DNA of 64,000 nucleotides from the NCBI RefSeq assembly GCF_036059255.1, contig NZ_CP107947.1, forward strand, positions 4,402,001-4,466,000, read 5' to 3'. The translations under genes were made by a program, and so were the position numbers. This document shows, one piece after another, positions 17,291 to 26,197 of this stretch. Under the pieces are notes generated by a model. That model worked only from the letters and a program-made list of their open reading frames with translations. It searched no databases and had not been told where the DNA came from. How positions within the stretch are numbered: the stretch's first letter is position 1; each line of letters starts with the position of its first letter. The stretch comes from Micromonospora sp. NBC_00389. Its GTDB lineage: Bacteria > Actinomycetota > Actinomycetes > Mycobacteriales > Micromonosporaceae.

Positions 17291-18538
17291 ATGCGGCAGA
17301 AACTTATACGCGGGGCCAACGAACTCGGACAGTTGCTCGCCGGTACGGCCATCGGGCTGGCCGCGCCGTTCCTCCTGTTCCTGACGCTGGCCTCGGTGCC
17401 GTCGAGCCTTGCGGCGGGCCTGGGCATCCTGCTCTTCGTCGGCGTGGTGTGGCTGACCCGTCGACTGGCCGATCTGCAACGCCACCGGGCCGCCGCTGCG
17501 CTGGGTGAATCGGTGCCGTCCCCCTACGCACCGTTACCCAAGGGCGTACTTGCCCGGACCCGGACGTTGATCGGCGAGCCGGCCACCTGGCGCGATCTCG
17601 CCTGGATACTGTGCCAGTTCCCGGTGGCTCTGCTGAGTGTGACGCTGGCGATCGGACTATGGCTGGGGGCCGTGCAGTGCCTGTTCGCGCCGTTGCTGCG
17701 GGCGCTGCTGCCGACCCGTGCGAACTTCGATCCCGTAGTGCTGGAGATCACCGGCAGGTCCGGGCCGTTGACCTGGCTGATGGTGCCGGTCGGCGTCGGG
17801 TTGGTGGTGCTCGCCTACCGCCTGCCCCGGCACCTCCTCACCGGTCAGGCCCGGCTGGCGAGCGCGCTGCTGGGACCCACGTCCACCGCTCGGCTCTCCG
17901 CCCGGGTGGACCGGTTGACCGCCACCAGGGCCGCTGCCGTTGACGCCTCCGCCGTAGAACTACGCCGCGTCGAGCGAGATCTGCATGACGGCGCACAGGT
18001 ACGCCTCGTCGCGGCAACCATGAACCTCGGCATGGCCGAGGACGTCATCGACGCCGACCCGGCCGGCGCCAAGACCCTGATGGCCGAGGCGAAGGCCAGC
18101 GTCGGCGCCGCCCTCACGGAACTCCGCGACCTGGTACGCGGCATCCATCCGCCGGTGCTGGCCGATCGGGGCCTGACCGGGGCGGTCCAGGCCCTGGCAC
18201 TGAAGCTGACCAGCGGCATCACGATCGAGCTGGATCTGCGACTCGACCGACGGCTGGCCGCGCCGGTGGAGTCTGCGGCGTACTTCGTCATCGCCGAGTC
18301 GCTCGGCAACGCCCTGCGGCACAGCGGCGCCCAGCACATCCAGGTCACCGTCACCGACCAGGGGAACCTGCTGCACATCACCGTCGGCGACAACGGTCAC
18401 GGCGGCGCCGACCCGTCACGCGGCACCGGACTGCGTGGCATCCAACGGAGGTTGTCCGCCTTCGACGGAACCCTCCACATCACCAGCCCCCTGGGCGGGC
18501 CTACCCTGCTGGACATGGAACTGCCATGCGCGTCCTGA
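17291..18538 (+). CDS. Two-component sensor histidine kinase (NarL/HisKA_3 type)
   Basis: 415 residues. About four TM helices fill residues 10-190. The HisKA_3 phosphoacceptor is at ERDLHDGAQVRLVAATMN and the ATP-binding domain has ESLGNALRHSGA (N box) and VGDNGHGGAD...GTGLRGIQRR (G boxes). It phosphorylates the response regulator whose start overlaps its end by 13 bp. The divergent membrane hydrolase is a likely target or signal partner. Confidence 0.9.
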   Translation: MRQKLIRGANELGQLLAGTAIGLAAPFLLFLTLASVPSSLAAGLGILLFVGVVWLTRRLADLQRHRAAAALGESVPSPYAPLPKGVLARTRTLIGEPATWRDLAWILCQFPVALLSVTLAIGLWLGAVQCLFAPLLRALLPTRANFDPVVLEITGRSGPLTWLMVPVGVGLVVLAYRLPRHLLTGQARLASALLGPTSTARLSARVDRLTATRAAAVDASAVELRRVERDLHDGAQVRLVAATMNLGMAEDVIDADPAGAKTLMAEAKASVGAALTELRDLVRGIHPPVLADRGLTGAVQALALKLTSGITIELDLRLDRRLAAPVESAAYFVIAESLGNALRHSGAQHIQVTVTDQGNLLHITVGDNGHGGADPSRGTGLRGIQRRLSAFDGTLHITSPLGGPTLLDMELPCAS

Positions 18539-19161
18539 TCGCCGAAGACCAACTACTGCTGCGCGACGGGCTGACCCGGATGTTGACCGCGTACGGTTTC
18601 GACGTGGTGGCCGCCATCGACGACGGTTCACAACTGATCGAGGCGCTCGTCTCGCTCCGGCCAGACGTCGCCGTGGTCGACGTGCGCCTACCGCCCACCT
18701 TCACCGACGAAGGGCTACGCGCCGCCACCGCCGCCCGCGCCGAGATACCCGGCCTGCCCGTCCTGATCCTCTCCCAGTACGTCGAACGCCTCTACGCCCG
18801 TGAACTGCTCTCCGACCGCGCCGGTGCGGTCGGATACCTCCTCAAGGACCGGGTCGGCGACGTACGGCAGTTCATCGACGCGATCCGTCAGGTCGCCGCC
18901 GGCGGGACGGTCATGGACCCAGAGGTCGTCGCCCAACTGCTACACCAGCGCGACACCCTGGCCGCGCTCACCGCACGAGAGCGGGACGTGCTCCGCCTGA
19001 TGGCCGAGGGGCGCACCAACGCCGCGATCGCCGAACACATGGTCATCACCGAAAAGTCGGTCAGCAACCACATCAACACGCTCTTCGCCAAACTCGGCTT
19101 ACCACCATCAGGCAGCGGCCACCGCCGCGTACTCGCCGTTTTGACCTACCTCGACCAGTAA
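18526..19161 (+). CDS. NarL/LuxR-family response regulator
   Basis: 211 residues. A receiver domain (VLIAEDQLLLRDGL; phosphoacceptor Asp in VAVVDVRLPP; Lys in GYLLKDRVGD) is joined to a LuxR-type helix-turn-helix (LTARERDVLRLMAEGRTNAA, TEKSVSNHINTLFAKL). It overlaps the kinase gene, so translation is coupled. Confidence 0.92.
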   Translation: MRVLIAEDQLLLRDGLTRMLTAYGFDVVAAIDDGSQLIEALVSLRPDVAVVDVRLPPTFTDEGLRAATAARAEIPGLPVLILSQYVERLYARELLSDRAGAVGYLLKDRVGDVRQFIDAIRQVAAGGTVMDPEVVAQLLHQRDTLAALTARERDVLRLMAEGRTNAAIAEHMVITEKSVSNHINTLFAKLGLPPSGSGHRRVLAVLTYLDQ

Positions 19162-19300
19162 ACCGGCCCGACGGCAGCATCTGGGAACCCCGCCCGTTTC
19201 ACATAGACCATGACTCCTGTTCTAAGGAGCCAGCCTGGCGTGTGAGCCGAGGAAGCTACGCCCCCTGACTGGCAAGTCACCCCTCAGCCATTGCCTCGAA

Positions 19301-19387
19301 ACGCACGCTCATGCCGCCGACCGCGCGTCACGCAGCGTCACCGTTGGTCAATCAAGGCAGCACTCGGTCTTGCCGAGAAGAGTGCGG
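19301..19387. repeat. Cassette-boundary repeat 5 (complete)
   Basis: Left arm GCACGCTCATGCCG then CCGACCGCGCG; right arm GCACTCGGTCTTGCCG then AGAAGAGTGCG. The right arm is itself an imperfect palindrome (GCACTC ... GAGTGC). It follows the kinase/regulator pair by 140 bp. Confidence 0.7.
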
Positions 19388-19396
19388 ACATTCGGT

Positions 19397-19711
19397 GATC
19401 GTCGGGGCATACGGTTCCGATGTGACGGCCTACGACATCGCCGCGCAGTTGCCTACCATCGACGTGTTGCGGCAGCGGTGCAAGGCATTGGCGATGCACG
19501 ACACAATCATCGGGGGCGACTACTACACGTACGACCGTGCAGGGGGCGCCGACGAGGCAGCGTCGATGCGCAACGGCAGCCGCGAGGAGTACGACATCGT
19601 TTTCGACGGCGTTCCGGCCGGTTTCACGCCCGGCGGGCGATTTTCAAGAAACGAAGGTGTGTTGAAGCAGGCGGCTCGACCAGGGCTGCGCAGGTCTAGC
19701 GCGACTTTTCC
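19397..19711 (+). pseudogene. Truncated unrecognised gene, cut by the miniature element
   Basis: A frame from GTG 19397 reads VTAYDIAAQLPTIDVLRQRC, ALAMHDTIIGGDYYTYDRAG, SMRNGSREEYDIVFDGVPAG, which looks like a true N-terminus of a small cytosolic protein. After about 19640 the sequence becomes Arg/Ser-rich and then runs into the inverted-repeat element at 19712. The family is not recognised; SMI1/immunity-like proteins have similar composition. Confidence 0.45.
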
Positions 19712-20006
19712 GGGGTTGAGGAGGGATGGTACAGGAATTAGCGGTAAGGACGAACATGAAGGCGACGACGATCTCGAACCACTGGATTGACCGGTTGCTG
19801 GCCCGGACCGAGGAGAGAGAGTCATCGTGTGCCACAGAATTGCTTATTCTCTGCCACAGAGCCGGTGATCAACCCTCCGCGACCTGCGCCACGCCGTGGC
19901 GTCGCGGCGTGCGACTCGGCAACATTCTGTGTCACATCTCCACGTCCGCTGCCCACCCGCAAGATCACCCTTACCGCTAATTCCTGTACCGGTCTTCCTC
20001 AACCCC
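19712..20006. mobile_element. 295-bp Tn3-type miniature inverted-repeat element
   Basis: The ends are inverted copies: GGGGTTGAGGAGGGATGGTA... from 19712, and on the other strand GGGGTTGAGGAAGACCGGTA... from 20006. Both continue CAGGAATTAGCGGTAAGG, giving ~38-bp repeats with the GGGG and TAAG of the Tn3 family. The inside has no long gene but shows short dyads (GTGCCACAGAATT, TTCTCTGCCACAGA, TTCTGTGTCACA) that could be resolvase subsites. Flanks do not form an obvious 5-bp duplication. Confidence 0.7.
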
Positions 20007-20050
20007 GGATCCCGGGCTCCAGGCGTCGCCGGGTTGACTACCGTAAGCAC

Positions 20051-20126
20051 GGGCGTACCTTCCCGAGCCGCGTTGGCACGCGGCCTTGCCTGATACCTGC
20101 AGCGGTTATCCCTGGAAGGTACGCCC
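20051..20126. repeat. 13-bp perfect inverted repeat with 50-bp loop
   Basis: GGGCGTACCTTCC (20051-20063) and GGAAGGTACGCCC (20114-20126). It sits between the miniature element and the NTF2-like gene. It may be a degenerate recombination site or a hairpin terminator. Confidence 0.4.
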
Positions 20127-20199
20127 CTCTCAAAGTCATCTACGGGTTTCAAGCATTGCTCCGTCTGCGGGCTTCTCCGATTGTGAAGGGCTGAACAGC

Positions 20200-20622
20200 A
20201 TGACCAAGCGTTCCGGTATCGACGCCGTGCATAACTTCTGGGCGCGTGTTTGGCAGGCGCCGCAGGACTACGACGCCATCGACGGCCTCGTGGTGGAGGA
20301 CTTCGTCCTCATCTCCGGTGGCAAGCGCATCGAGTCGCGCGCCCGCTTCAAGGAGTGGGTGCGGAGCTTCAGCGCGGTCATCGACAACCTCGATTTCAAG
20401 ATCATCGAGTCGTTCGAGAACCACGACGGTTCGCGCGTGGCATCTATCTTCTGCTTAACCGGCAACAACAACGGCGTGTTCGGAACCGCCCCTGACGGCG
20501 CGCCGCTCGAGATATGCGGTACTGCCGTCTGGGCGGTACGCGAGGACGGCATGCTGCTTTGGAACCGTGTCGAGCGCAACGCGTTCGAGGTTTACCAGCA
20601 GCTCACCGGCCGCACGCGGTAA
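20200..20622 (+). CDS. NTF2/SnoaL-like protein
   Basis: 140 residues with the alpha+beta-cone signature of SnoaL-like proteins: an N-terminal helix (AVHNFWARVWQAPQDYDAID), EDFVLISGGKRIESRARFKE, then alternating strands ending GMLLWNRVERNAFEVYQQL. Members are small-molecule isomerases, hydrolases or binding proteins; no catalytic set can be assigned. ATG 20200 follows GAAGGG at a good distance. Confidence 0.75.
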   Translation: MTKRSGIDAVHNFWARVWQAPQDYDAIDGLVVEDFVLISGGKRIESRARFKEWVRSFSAVIDNLDFKIIESFENHDGSRVASIFCLTGNNNGVFGTAPDGAPLEICGTAVWAVREDGMLLWNRVERNAFEVYQQLTGRTR

Positions 20623-20670
20623 GCGCAGCCCGTTCCTTCCCCCAGTCCGGGGCTGTCCCTATGGGTTTTG

Positions 20671-20775
20671 TCAACCAGCGGCGGGGCGGGCGTGGTAGGT
20701 CGTCTTGTCGCGGAGCATGGCGTGCAGGACGTCGACGCGGCGTCGGGCGAGGCAGATGAGGGCGGCGTTGTGTTT
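20671..20775 (-). pseudogene. IS110-family transposase C-terminal remnant
   Basis: The reverse strand reads KHNAALICLARRRVDVLHAM then LRDKTTYHARPAAG and a stop. This matches the conserved C-terminus of IS110 transposases (ALxCLARRRCDVLxAMLRD). The rest of the element is gone. Confidence 0.65.
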
Positions 20776-20832
20776 CCGCCCATGCCTCCATGCCGAACAT
20801 CCTCCCTCGGCGGTCGCCTGGTCTAGCCGTAA

Positions 20833-20901
20833 CGCGATGTCGTCCGTAATGCCGCGACGTTACTCTCATGCCGCAGAGCGGGCGGGTTACGGGACATCGC
20901 G
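20833..20901. repeat. Imperfect hairpin next to acVLRF1 gene, possible boundary repeat
   Basis: CGCGATGTCGTCCGTAA (20833-20849) faces TTACGGGACATCGCG (20887-20901), and the loop contains TCTCATGCCGCAGAGCGGGC, which resembles the left core of the boundary repeats. It lies 32 bp beyond the stop of the leftward gene. Confidence 0.45.
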
Positions 20902-20932
20902 TACAGGTCCGACCTGCTGGACCTGATCGTGG

Positions 20933-21634
20933 TCACGGCATCAGATGGACGCGGATCCGTCTGGCCGTAACCGCCGCATCCTCCAGGATGGCCAGACGGG
21001 GCTCGGCGGATTCGAGCAGGTGTGGATGACGCAGTAGCGCCAGTGGCGACAGACGCCGGTCTGTCAGCACCGCGTCGATCATCGACCGGTCGCCGCCACA
21101 GACCAGGGCACTGACTGCATCGTGAGGGTCGGCGATAACACCGGGCGCGTGGGGCAGCATGATCCGCGCGGCGATGCCCGCAGCCCGCTGAGTAGCAGCC
21201 TGGGCCTGGTTGGCGCGGCGACGTGCGTAGCGCTGCTGCGAGGAACCGCCGGCCGCGGTGCGACCCTGCACGTAGAAGCGCTCGACCTTCGAGACGGTGA
21301 TGGTCGTACCGTCCGCGACGCCGGCGGCAACCGCGCCCTTTCGGGCCAGCAGCACGGCGATCCGGGGCGGTCGGATGATGCGGGCCAGCAGCGTGTCGAC
21401 ATCCTGCGCGTCGGCAAGCCCCGGCGGCGGATACAGCGTGGCGGTATCACCGTTGCTCACGCCGGTCAACACGAGGCCCTGCTCGGTGGCGCCGTCGTGG
21501 CGGCTGTAGAAGCCGTCGAGCCAACCACGAATCCGCTCCGGTGAGATTTCCACCCACCGCCCGCCACCCGCGGCGGGTCGCGCCTTCACCACGTGAACAC
21601 CACCTATCGGGAACGGCCGGCCTGCACCCACCAT
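20933..21634 (-). CDS. acVLRF1-family (Vms1-like) peptidyl-tRNA hydrolase
   Basis: About 233 residues. The diagnostic block GRTAAGGSSQQRYARRRANQ with the GxxQ loop of eRF1/Vms1-type release factors is intact. RIAVLLARKGAVAAGV and ALVCGGDRSMIDAVLTDRRL flank it as in actinobacterial VLRF1. Family members release nascent chains from tRNA on stalled ribosomes. ATG 21634 is the best start; the frame is open further upstream without homology. It is unexpected for a translation-quality-control gene to sit in a cassette-like unit. Confidence 0.8.
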   Translation of the reverse strand: MVGAGRPFPIGGVHVVKARPAAGGGRWVEISPERIRGWLDGFYSRHDGATEQGLVLTGVSNGDTATLYPPPGLADAQDVDTLLARIIRPPRIAVLLARKGAVAAGVADGTTITVSKVERFYVQGRTAAGGSSQQRYARRRANQAQAATQRAAGIAARIMLPHAPGVIADPHDAVSALVCGGDRSMIDAVLTDRRLSPLALLRHPHLLESAEPRLAILEDAAVTARRIRVHLMP

Positions 21635-21675
21635 GCTCACATGAAGCGGGTCGCGCCATCGAACACAGCCCAGCT

Positions 21676-21703
21676 GATGCCCGGTTCTGCCGAGATGAGT
21701 GCG
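21676..21703. repeat. Cassette-boundary repeat 6 (right core)
   Basis: GATGCCCGGTTCTGCCG followed by AGATGAGTGCG. It lies between two leftward genes, 128 bp beyond the S9 peptidase stop. Confidence 0.6.
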
Positions 21704-21830
21704 TGGCTGCTGTGGAACCTCGACGCCGATCAGCAACTGCGGTAACGCCTGCCGCGGCTTGCCGCTCTGTATCTGGAATAGGTGCCCTAGCTGCCGCGGT
21801 CAGCCGCATCGGTCGTGGCGGTCGTGGCGG

Positions 21831-23756
21831 TCATCCGAGCCACCGGTCGAACCATGCGCGGGTGCGGCGGAGTACGTCGAGTTGGTGGTTGCGTTCGCGG
21901 ATCGAGTGGTTCTCTCGGGGATATACGACGTACTGGTGCTCGACTCCGAACCTGCGTAGCGCGCGGTGGAAGAACGCCGCCTGTGATACCGGGACGTTGG
22001 TGTCGTTCTCGCCGTGCAGGATCAGCACCGGCGTGCGGATCTTGGAGGCGTACGAGATTGGGCTGAGCCGGTCGTGGCGGTGTGGACCTGTTCCTTCCCA
22101 GCCGCTGCTGCCGCCGAGGGCGGACTCGAACGGCTCCTGTTCTCCGGTTGCGGCGAGCATTCCCCAGTCGCTGATGCCGGCTCCCATCACGGCGGCCTTG
22201 AACCGGTTGGTCTGGCCGACCGCCCAGGCGGCCATGAAGCCGCCGTGGCTCCAGCCGCCTATGCCCAGCCGGTCGGGGTTGGCGACGCCGTCGGCGATGA
22301 GCAGGTCGATGCCGGCGCAGATGTCGGTCCACTCGTCGAGGCCGACCGCGCCGGCGACGCGCACCGCGAAGTCGTGGCCGTGCCCTTTGCCGCCGCGCGG
22401 GTTCGGCAGGAACACGGCGTAGCCGGCGGTCGCCAGCCACTGGCCGGACGGGTCCCAGCCGAGCATGAGCCGGTCGGCGTGCCGGTGGTACGGGCCGCCG
22501 TGGACCAGTGTCACCAGTGGAAAGGGCCCGTCCTTGTGGGACCGGCCGGCGGGCAGGATCAGCAGGCCGTCGAGGGCCAGCCCGTCGGATGCCTCGTATG
22601 ACAGGCGTTCCTGGACACCCCACCGGATGTCGCGGAGTTCGGGCCTGAGGTCGGTCAGCCTCGTCAGCGGCCCGCAAGTGGGGCCGGCGTGGACGTTTCC
22701 GGGCTCGTAGGACGTGCTGACGACCGCCGCGACGGCGTCACCGTGCCGGTTTGTGGTCAACGACGTCGCGAGGCCGTCGACCCGGGACAGCTCGACGAGG
22801 GTGGGCCCGACCGGATCGAGCCGGTGGATCGCGGTATCGAGCCCGTCGGCGACCAGCGCCAGCGGCGGACCGGTGTCGACCTGGACCAGGTTGCTCGGGC
22901 AGCCGGTCGTGCCGGCGGTCAGGTTACGGTGCGCGCCCACCGGCCCGCTCACCGGTACGACGACATCGAGAACCGCGTGTCCGCCCACCAGAGCGGGCGG
23001 GGTCTTCGCGACATATGCCAGGTGCCAGCCGTCGTCGGCGGACCACCAGACGAGCGACGACGCGTCCGCCGCGGCCGGGCCGAGGTCCCGCGTCACGCCG
23101 CTGTCCGGGTCGAGGAGGTGGAGACCGGGCTTGACCAGGCCCGGGTCCACGTCGGGGGTCGACCAGGTGAGGACCGCCAGCATTCCATCGTCGGGCCGCT
23201 GGGCCACCTCGACGACATGGCGATCGCCGAACGCATCCGGTGTCCGGATCTCGCGGCTCCGTACGTCGAGCAGCCGCAGCCGGTCCGGGCGTACGCGTTC
23301 ACCCCACACCCGAGCGTCGTCACGCTCCCTGCCCCGACGTTGGTCCTCAGCGGACGGTTCATCGGCTGCGATCACGATGACCAGGTCGGCATCGGCCAGC
23401 GGGAGGTGCCCGGACACCCCACCGGCCCAGGACGTGACCGCCTCCACGACACCGTCGACCAGCCCGACCCGGTGTACTTGCGCCGTGCCACGCTCGGCCC
23501 GGTCGGAGAGAAAGTAGACCAGCAGCGAATCCGCGGCCCACCGCGGCGCCGAATCGTGCGCCTCACCCGAAGTTAATCGTCGCGGCGACCCGGTCCCGTC
23601 GGTGGCGGCGACCCAGAGTTCGCTAACGGGGTGATCACCAGCCCGTCCGACCGGGGCGACCACGTAGGCGACCCACTTGCCGTCCGGCGACAGCGCCAAT
23701 GCGCGCGGAACACGACCGTCAACCACCAACTCGGCGGTGAGCTGTGTACGGGCCAC
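21831..23756 (-). CDS. S9-family prolyl oligopeptidase/acylaminoacyl peptidase
   Basis: 641 residues. The N-terminal ~380 residues show beta-propeller repeats (SPDGKWVAYVV, DSAPRWAADSLLVYFLSDRA). The C-terminal peptidase domain has LVTLVHGGPYHRH, the catalytic Ser in IGGWSHGGFMAAW, Asp in LHGENDTNVPVSQA and His in PRENHSIRERN. It is a cytosolic serine peptidase acting on oligopeptides or acyl-peptides. GTG 23756 (VARTQLTAELVVDG) is a reasonable start; the frame extends to 23861. Confidence 0.9.
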   Translation of the reverse strand: MARTQLTAELVVDGRVPRALALSPDGKWVAYVVAPVGRAGDHPVSELWVAATDGTGSPRRLTSGEAHDSAPRWAADSLLVYFLSDRAERGTAQVHRVGLVDGVVEAVTSWAGGVSGHLPLADADLVIVIAADEPSAEDQRRGRERDDARVWGERVRPDRLRLLDVRSREIRTPDAFGDRHVVEVAQRPDDGMLAVLTWSTPDVDPGLVKPGLHLLDPDSGVTRDLGPAAADASSLVWWSADDGWHLAYVAKTPPALVGGHAVLDVVVPVSGPVGAHRNLTAGTTGCPSNLVQVDTGPPLALVADGLDTAIHRLDPVGPTLVELSRVDGLATSLTTNRHGDAVAAVVSTSYEPGNVHAGPTCGPLTRLTDLRPELRDIRWGVQERLSYEASDGLALDGLLILPAGRSHKDGPFPLVTLVHGGPYHRHADRLMLGWDPSGQWLATAGYAVFLPNPRGGKGHGHDFAVRVAGAVGLDEWTDICAGIDLLIADGVANPDRLGIGGWSHGGFMAAWAVGQTNRFKAAVMGAGISDWGMLAATGEQEPFESALGGSSGWEGTGPHRHDRLSPISYASKIRTPVLILHGENDTNVPVSQAAFFHRALRRFGVEHQYVVYPRENHSIRERNHQLDVLRRTRAWFDRWLG

Positions 23757-23898
23757 CGATGCACAGTAACGATCAACCACCACGGCGACCAACCGCTGCC
23801 GCAACGCCTCCGCAGCATGGCTGCGGCGCCCTCCCAGGGGCTGTCCCGATCTCGACAACAACGCCAGGAGGAGACGATCTGGCTGCTTGATCGGGTTC

Positions 23899-23998
23899 GC
23901 ACATCTGCCGCCGACCGCGCCCGCCGGTCGTTGAAGGGCCCGTCACTGGCTGTAGCCGAAGGTAGCCGGCTTGGGCGTCCCATCATGCCGATGACCGG
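23899..23998. repeat. Cassette-boundary repeat 7 (complete, twin of 61639)
   Basis: Left core GCACATCTGCCG then CCGACCGCGC; right core GGGCGTCCCATCATGCCG then ATGACCGG. About 90 bp are nearly identical to 61644-61733, including the whole loop. The right end is 45 bp from the NUDIX stop. Confidence 0.75.
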
Positions 23999-24042
23999 AT
24001 GCAGGGGATTCAACCGGACGGAAGTGCCGAGCAGCGATGGAT

Positions 24043-24498
24043 CTACGGGCCGCTCGGCGATGCGGTTGTCCGTGCCTCGTCGCGACGAGGCAGCCGGTCA
24101 GGCTCAGGCAGGGAACGAAGCAATGCCGGCAGGGCGCCAAACACGAGGGGAAGGCCGCCCAGCTCGCTGATCCCGACCCATTCGATGTCGTCATGCTCCT
24201 CAGGTGCACGGTTGGTGGGAGAGCCGACCCAGTCTCTGATTTGCCAGACGCCCACGTGGACGGCGTCCTCGCCACTGCCGGCATGCAGGTCGCCCAACCG
24301 TGACGAGGACTCCGCCACAATGTGAACCCCTAGCTCCTCGTGCATCTCACGCGCGAGGGCTTGTAGTTCCGACTCACCCGCTTCGACGTGCCCCCCGGGC
24401 AGGTCCCAGAGATCCGGGTATGCCCGGCGGGTCGGGCTGCGGTGTACCAGCAGGACCGCGCCGTTCTCCACGAGTGCGCCGCAGACGACGACATGCAT
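24043..24498 (-). CDS. NUDIX hydrolase
   Basis: 151 residues with an exact Nudix box GGHVEAGESELQALAREMHE then ELGVH (Gx5Ex7REUxEExGU). It hydrolyses a nucleoside-diphosphate-linked compound in the cytosol; the substrate is not evident. ATG 24498 begins MHVVVCGALVENGAVLLVHR, typical of the family. Confidence 0.92.
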   Translation of the reverse strand: MHVVVCGALVENGAVLLVHRSPTRRAYPDLWDLPGGHVEAGESELQALAREMHEELGVHIVAESSSRLGDLHAGSGEDAVHVGVWQIRDWVGSPTNRAPEEHDDIEWVGISELGGLPLVFGALPALLRSLPEPDRLPRRDEARTTASPSGP

Positions 24499-24552
24499 GA
24501 CGGGATTAGAGCACAGGGATAGGACAAGCTCGCTCCAGCCAGAGGGCACGCG

Positions 24553-24585
24553 CAGACATCCGGCTCTGCCGCGGTTCGGGAGCGC
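24553..24585. repeat. Cassette-boundary repeat 8 (left core)
   Basis: GACATCCGGCTCTGCCG then CGGTTCGGGAGCGC. It is upstream of the NUDIX start and 40 bp before the next gene. Confidence 0.5.
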
Positions 24586-24624
24586 TGTCTGGCCGAAGCG
24601 CTTGGCTCCTGCTACACACGGTGC

Positions 24625-25077
24625 ATGGGGATGGGCATCTATGACCAGTACGAGCGGGACGCTGACCAGCACCTGGCCGCCTACGGTGTGCGGGTCGGCG
24701 CTGACCAGGTCTCGATCGTGCGGGATGTCCTCGTGCGCGAAGCCCGGCGCGAGGCGGAGACCTACTCTGGAACGGGCACCGTACCCGGCAACACGCAGTT
24801 GATGCGGATGTGCGCCGTCCAGCTGTGGCACGTCGGCGCCGTCGAGGACGCGCTGTTGGTTCACCGCGCTCGCGGCACCAGTATGGACGCGGCCGGCACC
24901 ATCGACGCGGAACTGATGCTGGGGGCGGGCGTCGCCAGGACCAAGGAGTATCTCACCACCGTATGCACCGAGGAAGCCCGAGAGATCCTCGATGTGATCA
25001 CGTGGGTGGAGGAGGCGTACGACCACGGACAATACGCAGCTTTCCTCGACAGGTACTACCGAGCTGGGTCCCACTGA
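24625..25077 (+). CDS. Conserved-looking hypothetical protein
   Basis: 150 residues, mostly helical: MGMGIYDQYERDADQHLAAY, SIVRDVLVREARREAETYSG, QLMRMCAVQLWHVGAVEDAL and DVITWVEEAYDHGQYAAFLD. No catalytic motif is recognised. It has good coding character and an ATG at 24625, and is convergent with the acetyltransferase at 25127. Confidence 0.65.
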   Translation: MGMGIYDQYERDADQHLAAYGVRVGADQVSIVRDVLVREARREAETYSGTGTVPGNTQLMRMCAVQLWHVGAVEDALLVHRARGTSMDAAGTIDAELMLGAGVARTKEYLTTVCTEEAREILDVITWVEEAYDHGQYAAFLDRYYRAGSH

Positions 25078-25126
25078 GAACATTCTGGCCAGGGCTTCAT
25101 GCCGGCCTGAGAATCTTCGGCTGCTC

Positions 25127-25687
25127 CTACGGTGCTGCCTCTCGATGCCATGTCTCGGCGAGGAGGGCGTAGGTGTAGCCGTCCACCCAGCCCAGTTCGG
25201 CGTGCCAGGAATCGCCGACGCCGTGCTGCTCACGACGCATGCCGACCTTTTCGAGGATTCGCACCGAGGCGAGGTTGTCCGCGAAGCAGCCAGCGGTGAT
25301 TCTCCGAATGCCCAGCCGGTCGAATGCGTGCGCCACCACCGCGGTGACCGCCTCGGTCGCGTAGCCATTTCCGCCGTAGGCTGGATCGAAGATGTAGCCG
25401 AGCTGGGCCTCGGTCCGTGGTGGCATGCCGGGTTGACCCATGCCGTCGACGACGTCGAGCGAGACGGTTCCGATCACCACGCCGTTGAGCGTGGCCGCCA
25501 TGCTGTGGTCGTCGGGGTCTGCGGCCGCGCGTCGCCATGCCGCGCGGAAGGATGCAGGGTCGACCTGCGTGCGGAGTAGCCAGCGCGTGGCCTGCGGCAG
25601 GTTGCGGTACTCCAGGATCCGGTCGACGTCCTCGTCCCGCACCGGGCGAAGCTCGAGGCGTTCGGTGCGTACGGTGGTGTTCTCCAT
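25127..25687 (-). CDS. GNAT-family N-acetyltransferase (RimJ/RimL type)
   Basis: 186 residues. ERLELRPVRDEDVDRILEYR starts the fold; acetyl-CoA motif A is YGGNGYATEAVTAVVAHAFD and is followed by ADNLASVRILEKVGMRREQH. This is the Acetyltransf_3 pattern, acting on protein N-termini or small amines. ATG 25687 is used. Confidence 0.9.
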   Translation of the reverse strand: MENTTVRTERLELRPVRDEDVDRILEYRNLPQATRWLLRTQVDPASFRAAWRRAAADPDDHSMAATLNGVVIGTVSLDVVDGMGQPGMPPRTEAQLGYIFDPAYGGNGYATEAVTAVVAHAFDRLGIRRITAGCFADNLASVRILEKVGMRREQHGVGDSWHAELGWVDGYTYALLAETWHREAAP

Positions 25688-25800
25688 GAGGCGGGACGCT
25701 AGTGGACGCATCCCGGCGAGACGCCCGAATATCGGTCCGCCCGCCCCGACATGGCGCACTATCTGGTGGCCCCCGCCCCGTGTCCTCGGCAGCACAGGAC

Positions 25801-25885
25801 GCACGCTCATGCCGCGATCCGCGCCCTACGCAGCGTCACGCCGAGCTGGCCCGGTTGCCGTCCGGACATGCCGAGAAGAGTGCAC
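25801..25885. repeat. Cassette-boundary repeat 9 (complete)
   Basis: Left arm GCACGCTCATGCCG then CGATCCGCGCC; right arm GCCGTCCGGACATGCCG then AGAAGAGTGCAC. It lies 113 bp upstream of the acetyltransferase start. Confidence 0.7.
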
Positions 25886-26098
25886 CGCGTCAGCAGTCGA
25901 TCATGATCTGGGACCGGTGGTAGCGCCAGGAAGCCGAGAGTCATCGGCACGAGCGGAGACCAGCTCACCGAGGCTTCGGGGCGACTACCTCAAACGCAGC
26001 TAACTCCGCCACTTCCCGGTCGACAGCTGCCTCCTCATCGCCACCAGCCCGGCCCGACCCGAGCGCGAGAGGGCTGAGCCAGCAGACATGCCACCTCG

Positions 26099-26197
26099 TC
26101 AGGACTGGACCTTGGCGGTGTGGCCGATGGTGACGACGATGACCGAGTGTTCCTCGTGGGAAGCATGCGCGGTGTGGGTCTCGACGGTGACCAGCAT
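26099..26197 (-). CDS. Possible very small protein or gene tail
   Basis: MLVTVETHTAHASHEEHSVI then VVTIGHTAKVQS and a stop, 32 residues, His-rich. The frame is open upstream to about 26287 in an Arg/Gly-rich stretch, so it may be the C-terminus of a lost gene. It is divergent from the HAD gene. No family recognised. Confidence 0.25.
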   Translation of the reverse strand: MLVTVETHTAHASHEEHSVIVVTIGHTAKVQS

